A DNA stretch of 64,000 bases from Paenibacillus donghaensis (GTDB lineage: Bacteria > Bacillota > Bacilli > Paenibacillales > Paenibacillaceae). The translations under genes and the position numbers were made by a program. The DNA is taken from contig NZ_CP021780.1 of NCBI RefSeq assembly GCF_002192415.1, positions 4,154,001 through 4,218,000 on the forward strand. The letters are read 5' to 3'. Below, one piece after another: positions 32,598-42,060 of the stretch. Each line of letters begins with the position of its first letter. Position 1 is the first letter of the stretch. Under the pieces are notes generated by a model. That model was not told the DNA's origin and made no database searches. It worked only from the letters and a program-made list of their open reading frames with translations.

Positions 32598-34772
32598 ATG
32601 GCAACACTAGGGCAAGCATTAACAACACCAGAAAGTGGGTGGAAGAGAATAGAAGATACCCACCCATATATTTCCTACTTAGGGAAAACGGGCATATCTA
32701 CTAGCTCTGTATATACAGATAGTCACATTACTTATACAAATCCTGATGCTATCGGGACTTCCAAAATTAGCTTTAAGTTTTACGGAACAAAAATAAGACT
32801 TATTACACAGATTGGTGGTTTTGCCACAACTGTAAAAGTGAAAATTGACGGTATTATTGAAAGCCATTCACAGGACGCATCACCAGTGGTATATCGGGGC
32901 TTAGCCTACGAAAAGACAGGATTAATACTTGGTTTGCACACTGTCGAAATATACAATGACACAGATAATATGGGGTTTAGTCTTGATGCCATTGACGTTG
33001 ATGACATCGGGGGATTATCTGCCCCCATTGGTGCTGTGGTAACTTCGCCAGATGCAGGGTGGAAGAGATATGATGCTAGCTTTGCCCTATTAAAACCTAA
33101 TGGTGTATGGGGATCAAATTCGAATTCACTCGCCTACAATGCAACACTAATTTTCACAGATAAAAAGAATAGTCTTAAATTTAGTTTTAATGGCACTAAA
33201 ATAAGACTATTAGGTGTAGCTAATAACGGATATTCTGATTCTGTTAATGTAATAGTCGATGGAGTTTCAGAGACTTTTTCAACAAGTTATGGCGCGTCCG
33301 GCTACCAGACTTTATTGTATGAAAAGGCAGGTTTGCAGAACGATTTTCATTCTGTTGAAATTATTAACAATAAAGAAATTGTTATTTATTTGGACGCAAT
33401 CGATATTGACTCTGCTGGTCGCCTATATCATCCTGACGAAGTCACAGAAATTAAAGACTTAGCTGTTGGAAAACGTATCAGATGTCATTATCAAGCATCT
33501 TCAGGCTCTGTAGGAACATTTAGTGGACTAGGGAAAGAAACATCAGATTTTATTCCTGCCGCAAGTTCTGCAACTCCAAACGGAGATTTCTATTGGATAA
33601 TGGTTGAGGATTGGAATAAGAATAAAATATTAGTTGCAGATAGAAATGTGCAGCACTCAATATCTTGGGATGCTCTTAATACTGTTGGAGTGGCCTCGGG
33701 TAGTGGTCTTCCAATTAAAATTGAAGGGGTGCAAAATAGTATATTTGCCACACTACGATTGTTGACAGGTGGTGTCTCAGTCTCAGACAAGGACAATGAG
33801 TGGGAAAAATATATTGCTAACTTTACTCTAAATGGAGTGGCGGGAGATAATAATGTTTGGAATTGGCAAGGGATATTTAGTTGGACGAGTACAACTATAT
33901 CTGGAACAAACACGAACAGAGTAAGAAGAGGAACTACAACCGTAGCAACACATGCATCAGGACAGTCAGGTGCAGGTGGTGTGGGGCAAGGCGTTGGTTT
34001 TCGTCCAGTTCTTATCATTGAATCTAAAGCGCAATATAAATCAATAATCAAATATGATAATAAATATAAAAAGTGGGTTGAGGGTGGTACGCCAGCAACT
34101 TATGTTGATTTAACCACTGCTTTATCAGGTAACAACATGGCTCCGTACTCTGCGTTTGCAAGCAGTGAGGTTGCTGGTTATGAAGCCTATAGGGCGTTTA
34201 ACAAAGTAAAAGATGCTGGTTGGCAGACTGCTAATGCATCTGGAAATAACAAAGGTTGGATTATGTTGGATATGGGTGTAGAAAAATTAGTAACCATGTA
34301 TGCAATTACGGCATCAAATAATGATTCAGCAATTCGTTCTCCGAAAGATTTTAAACTTTTGGCTTCTACTGACAATGCTACTTGGGTGCAATTAGACAGT
34401 CAAACTGGTATAACATGGATAGATTTGCAGAGACGAGAGTTTATTGTTTTCAATACTATTCCTTATCGTTATTACAAGCTTGATATAATCATAAACAATG
34501 GTAATAGCAATTTCACGAATGTTGGTGAGATTGAATTTTATAATATCTCGTCTCCAGCAACACCTTCCTCATGGAACACCATTTCAACAACTTTACCTTC
34601 CAAAGATACTTTTATTAGTGAAGGTATGGATGATCTATCGGTGTTAGATCGTAAGCCTACTAATTTTGTGGAAACCATGAGCGATAATGGTGTATTGGGT
34701 GCTGGCGAAGTGTTTAAGAAATCAGTTGACTTGAAGAAATTGTTTGAGATAACGAATATTAAAATTGAGTAA
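32598..34772 (+). CDS. Multi-domain receptor-binding protein with discoidin domain
   Basis: 724 residues, ATG 32598 after AAAGGAGGTGT. Residues ~8-140 and ~145-280 are two similar jelly-roll-like repeats (SGWKRIEDTHPYISYLG / AGWKRYDASFALLKPNG; FYGTKIRLI / FNGTKIRLL; VEIYNDTDNMGFSLDAIDVD / VEIINNKEIVIYLDAIDID). Residues ~280-475 carry the module shared with the gene at 31944. Residues ~500-650 form an F5/8 type C (discoidin) domain: NNMAPYSAFASSEVAGYEAY, RAFNK, GWIMLDMGVEKLV, YYKLDIIINNGNSNF. A short end (SVDLKKLFEITNIKIE) recurs in form in the next two proteins. The protein should bind surface glycans. Confidence 0.75.
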   Translation: MATLGQALTTPESGWKRIEDTHPYISYLGKTGISTSSVYTDSHITYTNPDAIGTSKISFKFYGTKIRLITQIGGFATTVKVKIDGIIESHSQDASPVVYRGLAYEKTGLILGLHTVEIYNDTDNMGFSLDAIDVDDIGGLSAPIGAVVTSPDAGWKRYDASFALLKPNGVWGSNSNSLAYNATLIFTDKKNSLKFSFNGTKIRLLGVANNGYSDSVNVIVDGVSETFSTSYGASGYQTLLYEKAGLQNDFHSVEIINNKEIVIYLDAIDIDSAGRLYHPDEVTEIKDLAVGKRIRCHYQASSGSVGTFSGLGKETSDFIPAASSATPNGDFYWIMVEDWNKNKILVADRNVQHSISWDALNTVGVASGSGLPIKIEGVQNSIFATLRLLTGGVSVSDKDNEWEKYIANFTLNGVAGDNNVWNWQGIFSWTSTTISGTNTNRVRRGTTTVATHASGQSGAGGVGQGVGFRPVLIIESKAQYKSIIKYDNKYKKWVEGGTPATYVDLTTALSGNNMAPYSAFASSEVAGYEAYRAFNKVKDAGWQTANASGNNKGWIMLDMGVEKLVTMYAITASNNDSAIRSPKDFKLLASTDNATWVQLDSQTGITWIDLQRREFIVFNTIPYRYYKLDIIINNGNSNFTNVGEIEFYNISSPATPSSWNTISTTLPSKDTFISEGMDDLSVLDRKPTNFVETMSDNGVLGAGEVFKKSVDLKKLFEITNIKIE

Positions 34773-34803
34773 GAGTAGAGATTAATTACCTCTACTCTTT
34801 TTT
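34771..34803 (+). terminator. Terminator between fibre genes
   Basis: AAGAGTAGAG/CTCTACTCTT stem followed by TTTT. Confidence 0.8.
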
Positions 34804-34842
34804 GGATTAAATAATGCTAATAATTAGAAAGGAGATGATTTT

Positions 34843-36072
34843 TTGGCAACTACAACTTGGAGGTCTTACCCCAATGTTACTCTTTCAAATAGCAACCTAA
34901 CTGCAAGTGCAACCAGTTTATCTTATTCAACTATTGCCAGCAATGGAAGAAGTTCAGGAAAATGGTATTGGGAAGTAATTGCTGATACACGATCTATGGT
35001 TGGGATAACCAATATCCAAAGCGGAGGACGGATATATGATAGCGTAAGCCATAGAGGATATTTTCCTGATGGTAAAAAATGGTCTGGTTCAGCTGGTAGT
35101 ATTTACGGTTCAACATTTACTTTAGGAGATACAATTAGTATTCTCCTTGATATGGATAATGGAATATTAGAGTTCTGGAAAAATGGCGTAACTCAAGGCG
35201 TTGCATTTACAGATATTAAACCCCTTGGCACAGTATATCCCTCACACACAAGCGGAAGCGACACTACCTCTTCTAGTGTAACGGCAAATTTTGGTGCGAC
35301 ACTATTCAAGTATGCTATTCCAAATGGGTTTAAGGTTTACAATGGCAACCATAAAATCTTACTTTCAAGTGGTGAAAAAATACAATCAGTTTCAATAGGG
35401 TCGGGATTATATTCTGAAAATGTTATCCCAATCATGAGTTCGAATACTTCATTGGCGGGGATTTCAAGTGCAAATTTAATATCAACTGTCGAACTTGATG
35501 CATGGAAAGCATTTGATGGTAGCAGTTCGACTTATTGGTATACAAACTCTGGAACCGGAGGGTGGTTACAGTTTAAATTCAATATACCAATCAAAATCGA
35601 AAAATATAAAGTATTATCTTTAGGTGCGTCGTACCCAGGTAATAATATTAAAAATTGGACATTTGAAGGAAGTAATAACGGATCAAATTGGAATGTCCTT
35701 GACACTAAAACAAATGTTTTGGATTGGATAACTGGAATGTTTAAAGAGTTTGCGATAACTAATGACAGCACATATATCTACTATAGATTAAATATAACTG
35801 CAACAGGTGCTGCGGCTCCCCCAGCTATATGTGAATTGACGATGCACACAAAAACAGATTCAAAATTTACTTTTTTAAATCTTGATAGTTCAACTGAGAA
35901 TACATTCTTGAGGTACGGGCTGGATGGCTCATCAAATGGATTAAACTTAACAAAAAATATTTTTACAAAAAAATATGTCAAATCAGGTACTTCATTATTA
36001 GGTTCAGGAAAAACATTTGAACATACAATTGATATGTCGAAACGACGAGTTGATAAAATTACGCTGGGATAG
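34843..36072 (+). CDS. Receptor-binding protein with SPRY and discoidin domains
   Basis: 409 residues from TTG 34843 after AAAGGAGATGA. Residues ~1-165 form a B30.2/SPRY domain: SGKWYWEVIADTRSMVGITN, GDTISILLDMDNGILEFWKN, NGVTQGVAFTDI. Residues ~190-330 form an F5/8C domain: VELDAWKAFDGSSSTYWYTN, WLQFKFNIPIKIEKYKVLS, NWTFEGSNNGSNWNVLD. The last part (LGSGKTFEHTIDMSKRRVDK) is a shared fibre end. SPRY is rare in phage and here probably recognises surface carbohydrate or protein. Confidence 0.8.
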   Translation: MATTTWRSYPNVTLSNSNLTASATSLSYSTIASNGRSSGKWYWEVIADTRSMVGITNIQSGGRIYDSVSHRGYFPDGKKWSGSAGSIYGSTFTLGDTISILLDMDNGILEFWKNGVTQGVAFTDIKPLGTVYPSHTSGSDTTSSSVTANFGATLFKYAIPNGFKVYNGNHKILLSSGEKIQSVSIGSGLYSENVIPIMSSNTSLAGISSANLISTVELDAWKAFDGSSSTYWYTNSGTGGWLQFKFNIPIKIEKYKVLSLGASYPGNNIKNWTFEGSNNGSNWNVLDTKTNVLDWITGMFKEFAITNDSTYIYYRLNITATGAAAPPAICELTMHTKTDSKFTFLNLDSSTENTFLRYGLDGSSNGLNLTKNIFTKKYVKSGTSLLGSGKTFEHTIDMSKRRVDKITLG

Positions 36073-36089
36073 TTAAATAATATAATATC

Positions 36090-36129
36090 AAAACACATCT
36101 TCTGATCCCAATTGAAGATGTGTTTTATT
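36090..36129 (+). terminator. Terminator between fibre genes
   Basis: A 12 bp stem, AAAACACATCTT with AAGATGTGTTTT, followed by ATTT. Confidence 0.8.
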
Positions 36130-36148
36130 TAGTTTAAAAAGAAGGGAT

Positions 36149-37366
36149 GTGTATGAATTTATGGTAACTTATACGATTCAACTCGAAGGCTGCTATAGTG
36201 GGAATTGCATAAGGCTGAATGAGTTAGAGCTTTATAATAAGATTGGTAAAATTAATTACACTATTATTGATGCCTTTGATTCTAGAGTTGGCGCTGTACC
36301 TTATTATTGGAATCAAGGTACGACCTTCGGGAAAGCAGGATTGAACGATGGAAATAAGACATATGCTGCTGCAACTGCAATGGTTCTTTTATATAGTTCT
36401 AGCGCTCCAACTGTCACTCCATCAGATGGGAATTTTGTTAGAATTAGTGTAACGTGTACAGAAGCTCCTACTATTGTTATTTTGAATTTCACTGGCAGAA
36501 ATTCTACAGTTGGTGGTGTTGCGAAGTATGTAACGCTGTTTCAAGATGGAGTTCTATCCACAAAAGATAGCGGTACTGTAATTTTATCAAAAAAAATAAT
36601 AGCAAATGAGTTTACTGAACAGACATTTGTTTCACATTCTAATAAATTCTTGATTTCATCAGGTGATGAGTATTTTCATTGTACTTCTTATTCAGAGTCT
36701 AATGATGTTATACCTGCAATGACTAGCAACAATTCACCTTATGGTATGGCTATTTCTAGTGGTGAATATGCCGGATATTTAGCCTGGAATGCATTTGACA
36801 AGTCTCCAATAACGCCAGATGCCACGAATTCATGGGTATCTGAAACCTTATCTGAGGGCTGGATTGGTTATGATTTTTTGATTCCAATTGTAATCGATAA
36901 ATATACTATCACAGGTAGATCAGATGCGTATTACAACGTTTGTCCGAAAAATTGGACATTTGAAGGTTCAAATGATGGGACAACTTGGATGGTATTGGAT
37001 AAACAAGAAAACATAACAAACTGGAATGTTGAACAGATTAAAGTTTTCGCATTCAGTAATACAAAAAAATTTAAAATGTACAGACTAAAAGGAGAAAGTA
37101 ATAATAGGGCAGAAAGATTGTTGGTCAAAGAACTGAAATTGGGACGACCAAATCAAGGTGATAAATTAATAAATATAGGAGGCGATATTACTGAAGATAC
37201 TTTTTTGGGGAATGGTATGAATAATAACGACTTCATTGATCTTAATTCATTTTTTTATGAGAAATCCTTTCTCTTATTTTCTTTTGCTCAAATTGGCTCA
37301 GGAAAAGTATTCAGAAAAACAATCGATACATCAAAAATACCAATTAAAAAAGCGACAATCACATAG
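36149..37366 (+). CDS. Receptor-binding protein with discoidin domain
   Basis: 405 residues from GTG 36149, or 401 from ATG 36161; GAAGGG at 36141-36146 is too close to the first and far from the second, so the start is open. Residues ~185-320 form an F5/8C domain (NNSPYGMAISSGEYAGYLAW, NAFDK, GWIGYDFLIPIVIDKYTI, NWTFEGSNDGTTWMVLDKQE). The N-terminal YTIQLEGCYSGNCIRLNELE is like the C-terminal part of another discoidin unit. The end (IGSGKVFRKTIDTSKIPIKK) matches the preceding protein, showing relatedness. Confidence 0.7.
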   Translation: MYEFMVTYTIQLEGCYSGNCIRLNELELYNKIGKINYTIIDAFDSRVGAVPYYWNQGTTFGKAGLNDGNKTYAAATAMVLLYSSSAPTVTPSDGNFVRISVTCTEAPTIVILNFTGRNSTVGGVAKYVTLFQDGVLSTKDSGTVILSKKIIANEFTEQTFVSHSNKFLISSGDEYFHCTSYSESNDVIPAMTSNNSPYGMAISSGEYAGYLAWNAFDKSPITPDATNSWVSETLSEGWIGYDFLIPIVIDKYTITGRSDAYYNVCPKNWTFEGSNDGTTWMVLDKQENITNWNVEQIKVFAFSNTKKFKMYRLKGESNNRAERLLVKELKLGRPNQGDKLINIGGDITEDTFLGNGMNNNDFIDLNSFFYEKSFLLFSFAQIGSGKVFRKTIDTSKIPIKKATIT

Positions 37367-37429
37367 TTATTTCTCATTAGAATGATTGTTCTATTTAGAA
37401 TTTAGAAAAAATAAAAGAAGGTGATTTAT

Positions 37430-39493
37430 ATGATTAACACATTTAAGTTCCCTATTAATACTTCCGCTCCGTTTTCTGGGAACTCCTCTACAACGGTGGC
37501 ACACAGACTTCGTTTTTCAAAAAACACCACTATCTCAGCTTTATATTGGTATAGGGGTAACACCACATACGCCCCGATTGTCACGCCTAGAATATACGAA
37601 TTAAGTGGAAAGGTTATTGGTACAGGGAATGGAACTATAGAATCAAGTTTCCTATTGGGATGGTATAGATTACCTCTAACGACGCCTGTAGAGTTGATTG
37701 CAAACACAGATTATTTAATAGGTTGTTTTTTCAGTATTGGCGCTCCTATTGGATATTCAAATCTTGCTGTTGGTAATTACACTTATGACATTGGTGGAGA
37801 TTTATCCATGACCTTATCAGATGGACTATATTGGAGTAATGGAGGAAGTGGTGTTGATGTTGTACCAATAAGGCAAGGTGGTGGGAATTTAATTTCTATT
37901 GGATTTGATGGTGTAAGCTACAATAGAAAGGTATTAGTTTTTAATAAAAATCAATACAAAAAGTATACAAATACTTGGGAAAATATATCAACTAACCCCA
38001 TAGAAAGCGACTATATTAGTGGGAATACGCTCGAACAATTAAGCCTTATACCCGAATCCGCATGGTCACAACTAACAGGAAACGTTGAACTGTGTTATTA
38101 CACCGATGATTCAACCAAAACAGAAGCACAATTTAATATTGAAACCACTCCCTTCACTTTAGCAGAAGAATGGGAGGATAAAGAAATAAAAATAATTGAA
38201 TACACCGATGATCCCAATCAATCAGAATCGACTATAACTTTAGAAACCGAACCATTCTCACTATATGATGAACTTGGTGATACTGTAGATGTTTTATACT
38301 ACACTGACGATCCATCCAAAACATCAGCTAATCTAAATGTTACAGCCAACTACTCCCCTCTCGATGAGATTGTGGGAGATTTTGATGTTGTCACCTGGAC
38401 AGATGATGAGGATATTGCTGTGGGTAATGAGCCAACTTTGGAATATGGCGCATTACCATTTGAACAACTTATTATTCAGCCTTCAGATTTTTCGTCATAT
38501 GGTACGGTTAAGTCATTTGTGGCAAGCAAAATTGGCGATGCAAGATTGAGATTTATCACAAGTTTTGATTCAGGTACAACTTGGAAAATTTATCGTTTTG
38601 GCAAATGGAGATTAATTAATAAAGCTGATTTGCTTATTGTCAGAAAAAAAGGAATGAGCGTTGATGAATTAAATGTGATACCCGAAAAGGATTTAATTGG
38701 AGCAAATAGGTTAGGTTATTATCTGGATAACAGCATTCATAATAGTGCTGAAAATGTGCAGCTGGATTATGTCAAAGTTAGTTCGTTAGCTCCTACTCAG
38801 GATGTTAAGTTTAGCGATGTGGCATTTTATTTGCTCAACACTACGGCTACGATTCAAATAGCTCTACAGGGTAATAAGATTGTCGGAACCTTAGATGATA
38901 CTGATACAGGTAGGGTCCAATACAGAGTTATTTTAAATGGTAATCCCTACTATCCTGCCTCTGGTGATTTCTCACCGTTGATGCCTTCCCCTTTAAATAT
39001 TCGGTTGAATATCTCTGAAAAGGACGTAGTGTTTGGACAAGATAATACATTAAAGGTTGAGTTCCAGGATTATTGGGGTCAAACCGATTTCTGGCAAACA
39101 ACTTTTGTTGGAACGTATTCTGGGATAATGTTCAAGGATGAGACAGGTCAATTTCTATCAAACTCATTTGGAGAAATCTTGAAACACCTGGATTTCGGTG
39201 TGGTTATTGCTGGTCAAACCACATTAGAGCAAAAGGTGATTGTGAAGAACCAACTAGGAATCCAGGTTCAGAATCTAATCCTGGAAGTCCAAAAGGAGAA
39301 ACTGCCTGAAGGAGTTAAAATTGAATTGTCTCGTTCAAACTTCCCGTTCACTCCAGAGGACCCATTGCTGTTTAACATGTTTTTTGACGAGAATGAAGAA
39401 TTTGAATTTTATACTAGGATCTTAACCGACATTCAAGCTCCTCCAGCAGCCAATGGTGAGTTTGAAGTAAGAGCTAAAGCAGATCCAGTATGA
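37430..39493 (+). CDS. Tail fibre protein with short acidic repeats
   Basis: 687 residues from ATG 37430, well spaced from GAAGGTG; GTG 37421 overlaps that site. Residues 1-165 are a beta-sandwich with signature LRFSKNTTISALYWYRGNTT and LIANTDYLIGCFFS, reminiscent of DUF4082-type modules. From about residue 215 four repeats of ~34 residues carry Y(Y/T)TDD followed by a short beta strand (CYYTDDSTKTEAQF, IEYTDDPNQSESTI, YYTDDPSKTSANL, TWTDDEDIAVG). The rest is beta-rich. It is a long adhesion protein; the repeats may act as spacers. Confidence 0.65.
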   Translation: MINTFKFPINTSAPFSGNSSTTVAHRLRFSKNTTISALYWYRGNTTYAPIVTPRIYELSGKVIGTGNGTIESSFLLGWYRLPLTTPVELIANTDYLIGCFFSIGAPIGYSNLAVGNYTYDIGGDLSMTLSDGLYWSNGGSGVDVVPIRQGGGNLISIGFDGVSYNRKVLVFNKNQYKKYTNTWENISTNPIESDYISGNTLEQLSLIPESAWSQLTGNVELCYYTDDSTKTEAQFNIETTPFTLAEEWEDKEIKIIEYTDDPNQSESTITLETEPFSLYDELGDTVDVLYYTDDPSKTSANLNVTANYSPLDEIVGDFDVVTWTDDEDIAVGNEPTLEYGALPFEQLIIQPSDFSSYGTVKSFVASKIGDARLRFITSFDSGTTWKIYRFGKWRLINKADLLIVRKKGMSVDELNVIPEKDLIGANRLGYYLDNSIHNSAENVQLDYVKVSSLAPTQDVKFSDVAFYLLNTTATIQIALQGNKIVGTLDDTDTGRVQYRVILNGNPYYPASGDFSPLMPSPLNIRLNISEKDVVFGQDNTLKVEFQDYWGQTDFWQTTFVGTYSGIMFKDETGQFLSNSFGEILKHLDFGVVIAGQTTLEQKVIVKNQLGIQVQNLILEVQKEKLPEGVKIELSRSNFPFTPEDPLLFNMFFDENEEFEFYTRILTDIQAPPAANGEFEVRAKADPV

Positions 39494-39531
39494 TTTATGA
39501 TCTCAATACAATGAGATAAGGAAGTGTGTAA

Positions 39532-41454
39532 GTGGATGAAATCGATGAAATAAGTAGTATTATCACTATTAAAAACAGACTCTCTAACCAAATGGCAGGG
39601 AGTTTTAAACTATATCGTCCGATGACAGATGATATAGAGGCTGAATTCATTGTTAAAAAGAGTACTGGTGACGACCTAAGAAGTATCATCGAAGTCAGAG
39701 TTGAAAAATATGCCGATGTTAACGCAACAATGGATATTATGTATCGAGGCAATAGCGATGCTGAGGGAGAAATAGAAGCCATTGCTGCAAACTACATAGA
39801 TGGGTTAATTGAAGTAAGACCACATAATCGTATGTTTGGTAAGTTTGAATTAATGGGCGCTCCCAAAGTCAGTGTGACTCTCCCTCCTATTGCTGATGCA
39901 ACTACAAGAAGTCGTGAGGATTTACGGACAATAAACTATGGTGATACTAGAAGTATGTTGACTGGTAAAACCATAGATGAAGAATTTGGAGCATTTGTAC
40001 AATTTGCTGATTTTGTAGAATCTATTCCTGATTTAAAGTTTATTGAATCAGCCAAGCTAAGATTATATTATACAAATGTACATTCTGAAGCAAATATTGA
40101 ATTACATCAGCCCAATACTATATGGCGAGAATTAGGTATCACCGATGCCAATAAACCTCAATCAGTTGAAAAGCTTAGTGATACATTCACGATCAATACT
40201 GTTCAGCGATATGTTGAATTTGATGTTAAAGATATCGCTAAAAGATGGCAGGATGGTACTTTAGATAATTATGGGTTTATTATCTCAACTAGTGATGATG
40301 TTCGATACACATTATTTACTCGGGAGTCAGATTATCCTCCTCAATTAATTGTTGACTACATTACGTCACAGGTATTTAGCATAGGACGCAGTGAACTTGA
40401 GTGTGGAATATTTGTTTATGGTAAAGGCGATAGTGATTTGTCTGCTAGATTGACTGTAGATAGCGATGTAGGGATCAATAATATGGAATCCTATTTATAT
40501 GTCCATCGTTCTGCTGATTTTATGCATAGTGATGTCGTAAGTAATATGCCAATTTCTAAACCAGACTTATTCTCTAGGATGACTGTACAGAGACGAGAGT
40601 TTACTGATTTAGAATCAGTGATAACGGTTGGCGTTCGAAGTATGACTGAAATTGATTCAAGCATTGGTATTAGTATTCCAGATATAGACTCTTGGTTGAC
40701 TGTTGATCCCAATATGTCATTGGCAAGTATTATTAATGTTCCAGCGCATGAGTATCTAGATTCATACATAGCCGTATCACAGCCCGACTTAAACGCTACG
40801 CTGACAGTCTCAGACCATACAAGGGTAAATAGTTATATGGATTCTGTACTAACCGTTAGAACCGAATATGAGTCCATTATAGACTCAACTATAGATGTAT
40901 CTGTCAGAGATTTGGCTGGTCTCATAAGTATTAGAGGGATTGCTGAAACAGAGATGGATGGGATTCTACAAGTTCCAGACAGATACGATGTAGATAGTAC
41001 ACTGGGCTATTCTCATCCAGATATGAATGCCACTTTAACAATTAGAGCCATAGGTGATAGTGGATTAGATGGTCTTATTGAGGTTCCATATTATGAGGAC
41101 ATGGATTCTACTTTTGGATACTCTCGTCCTGATTTGAATGCTATGTTGACCGTTACATATACTTCAGAGGTTGAGAGTGAGATATATGTTAAGGATAAAG
41201 AATACTTAAATTCAATGATTGATGTTAAGAACATTAGTGAAATGTCTGGTGTACTCATGATCAAAGCTGTCAATCAGATTGATGGAGAAATGACCGTTAA
41301 TAATCCTGAGTTGTTTGGGTATTTGATACCCAGAGTTACCGGAGACAGCGATTTGGTCGGACAGATGCTGATTAAGAAAAGGAACGTTGCAGACTTGAAT
41401 AGCTATATTAGTGTTCGAGGTAAGGGAAATAGAAATTTTGTAATCATGTTTTAA
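39532..41454 (+). CDS. Repetitive tail spike/fibre protein with DNRLRE-like domain
   Basis: 640 residues from GTG 39532 after AAGGAAGTG. Residues ~120-280 resemble a DNRLRE/CBM96-type domain (LKFIESAKLRLYYTNVHSEA, RYVEFDVKDIAKRWQDGTLD, SDYPPQLIVDY). On both sides are many repeats of about 22-26 residues of the form 'sxmxGxIxVxxxxDLxSxIxV', such as DMDSTFGYSRPDLNAMLTVT and NMNATLTIRA-like units. Such periodic short strands suggest a beta-solenoid or beta-prism shaft. It is the last fibre gene before lysis genes. Confidence 0.7.
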   Translation: MDEIDEISSIITIKNRLSNQMAGSFKLYRPMTDDIEAEFIVKKSTGDDLRSIIEVRVEKYADVNATMDIMYRGNSDAEGEIEAIAANYIDGLIEVRPHNRMFGKFELMGAPKVSVTLPPIADATTRSREDLRTINYGDTRSMLTGKTIDEEFGAFVQFADFVESIPDLKFIESAKLRLYYTNVHSEANIELHQPNTIWRELGITDANKPQSVEKLSDTFTINTVQRYVEFDVKDIAKRWQDGTLDNYGFIISTSDDVRYTLFTRESDYPPQLIVDYITSQVFSIGRSELECGIFVYGKGDSDLSARLTVDSDVGINNMESYLYVHRSADFMHSDVVSNMPISKPDLFSRMTVQRREFTDLESVITVGVRSMTEIDSSIGISIPDIDSWLTVDPNMSLASIINVPAHEYLDSYIAVSQPDLNATLTVSDHTRVNSYMDSVLTVRTEYESIIDSTIDVSVRDLAGLISIRGIAETEMDGILQVPDRYDVDSTLGYSHPDMNATLTIRAIGDSGLDGLIEVPYYEDMDSTFGYSRPDLNAMLTVTYTSEVESEIYVKDKEYLNSMIDVKNISEMSGVLMIKAVNQIDGEMTVNNPELFGYLIPRVTGDSDLVGQMLIKKRNVADLNSYISVRGKGNRNFVIMF

Positions 41455-41461
41455 AGGAACT

Positions 41462-41490
41462 AGAGAGGTGTCATTTGGCATCTCTCTTTT
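41462..41490 (+). terminator. Terminator after last fibre gene
   Basis: AGAGAGGTGTC pairs with GGCATCTCTCT with two G-U pairs, followed by TTTT. It ends the structural transcript just before the holin start. Confidence 0.75.
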
Positions 41491-41507
41491 ATTTTGGGGG
41501 AACTAAA

Positions 41508-41966
41508 TTGAAAGATTTTAATTTTAAACTATTGGCGAACAAAGACTACTCTTTTCTCTATGCGTTATCAGGTGCTGGAGGATCAATTTTGTCCTATTCG
41601 TTTGGAGGTTGGAGTGGACTATTGGAAATATTACTATTGATGTTTGCGATTGATTATATTTCAGGTTGTGTTGCAAGTTTAAAATCTGGGAAAGGATTAA
41701 AAAGCAGTATTGGATTTTGGGGATTGATAAAGAAAGGCATGATGCTGTTAATGGTTCTATTGGGCCATAGAATTGATTTAGCCCTAAATATGAATCTGGT
41801 CATGAATGGCACAATTGTTTTTTGGATATCAAATGAATTAGTCAGTATATTTGAAAATTATGGAAGGATGAAAATTAACATCCCTCCGATTTATAAAAAG
41901 ATATTTACAATTTTCAAGGACAGGGCTGAAGCAGCAACAAAAGATGAAGATAAACCAGAACAATAA
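41508..41966 (+). CDS. Phage holin, holin-4/TcdE-like family
   Basis: 152 residues from TTG 41508, seven bases after TTGGGGGAA; the frame from 41475 would start inside the terminator. Hydrophobic spans occur near residues 20-40, 45-65 and 75-110. The block FAIDYISGCVASLKSGKGLK with SSIGFWGLIKKGMMLLMVLL is the family signature of the toxin-secretion/phage lysis holins. The C-terminus is charged. It forms membrane pores that release the endolysin encoded next. Confidence 0.87.
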   Translation: MKDFNFKLLANKDYSFLYALSGAGGSILSYSFGGWSGLLEILLLMFAIDYISGCVASLKSGKGLKSSIGFWGLIKKGMMLLMVLLGHRIDLALNMNLVMNGTIVFWISNELVSIFENYGRMKINIPPIYKKIFTIFKDRAEAATKDEDKPEQ

Positions 41967-42060
41967 AAGACAACATTATTGTATCGCCCTGCTTGAGCAT
42001 CCACAGTAAAGTTGTCCCAAAGAAATTATATCATATAAATTGTAAAAGGAGATAGTCTAA

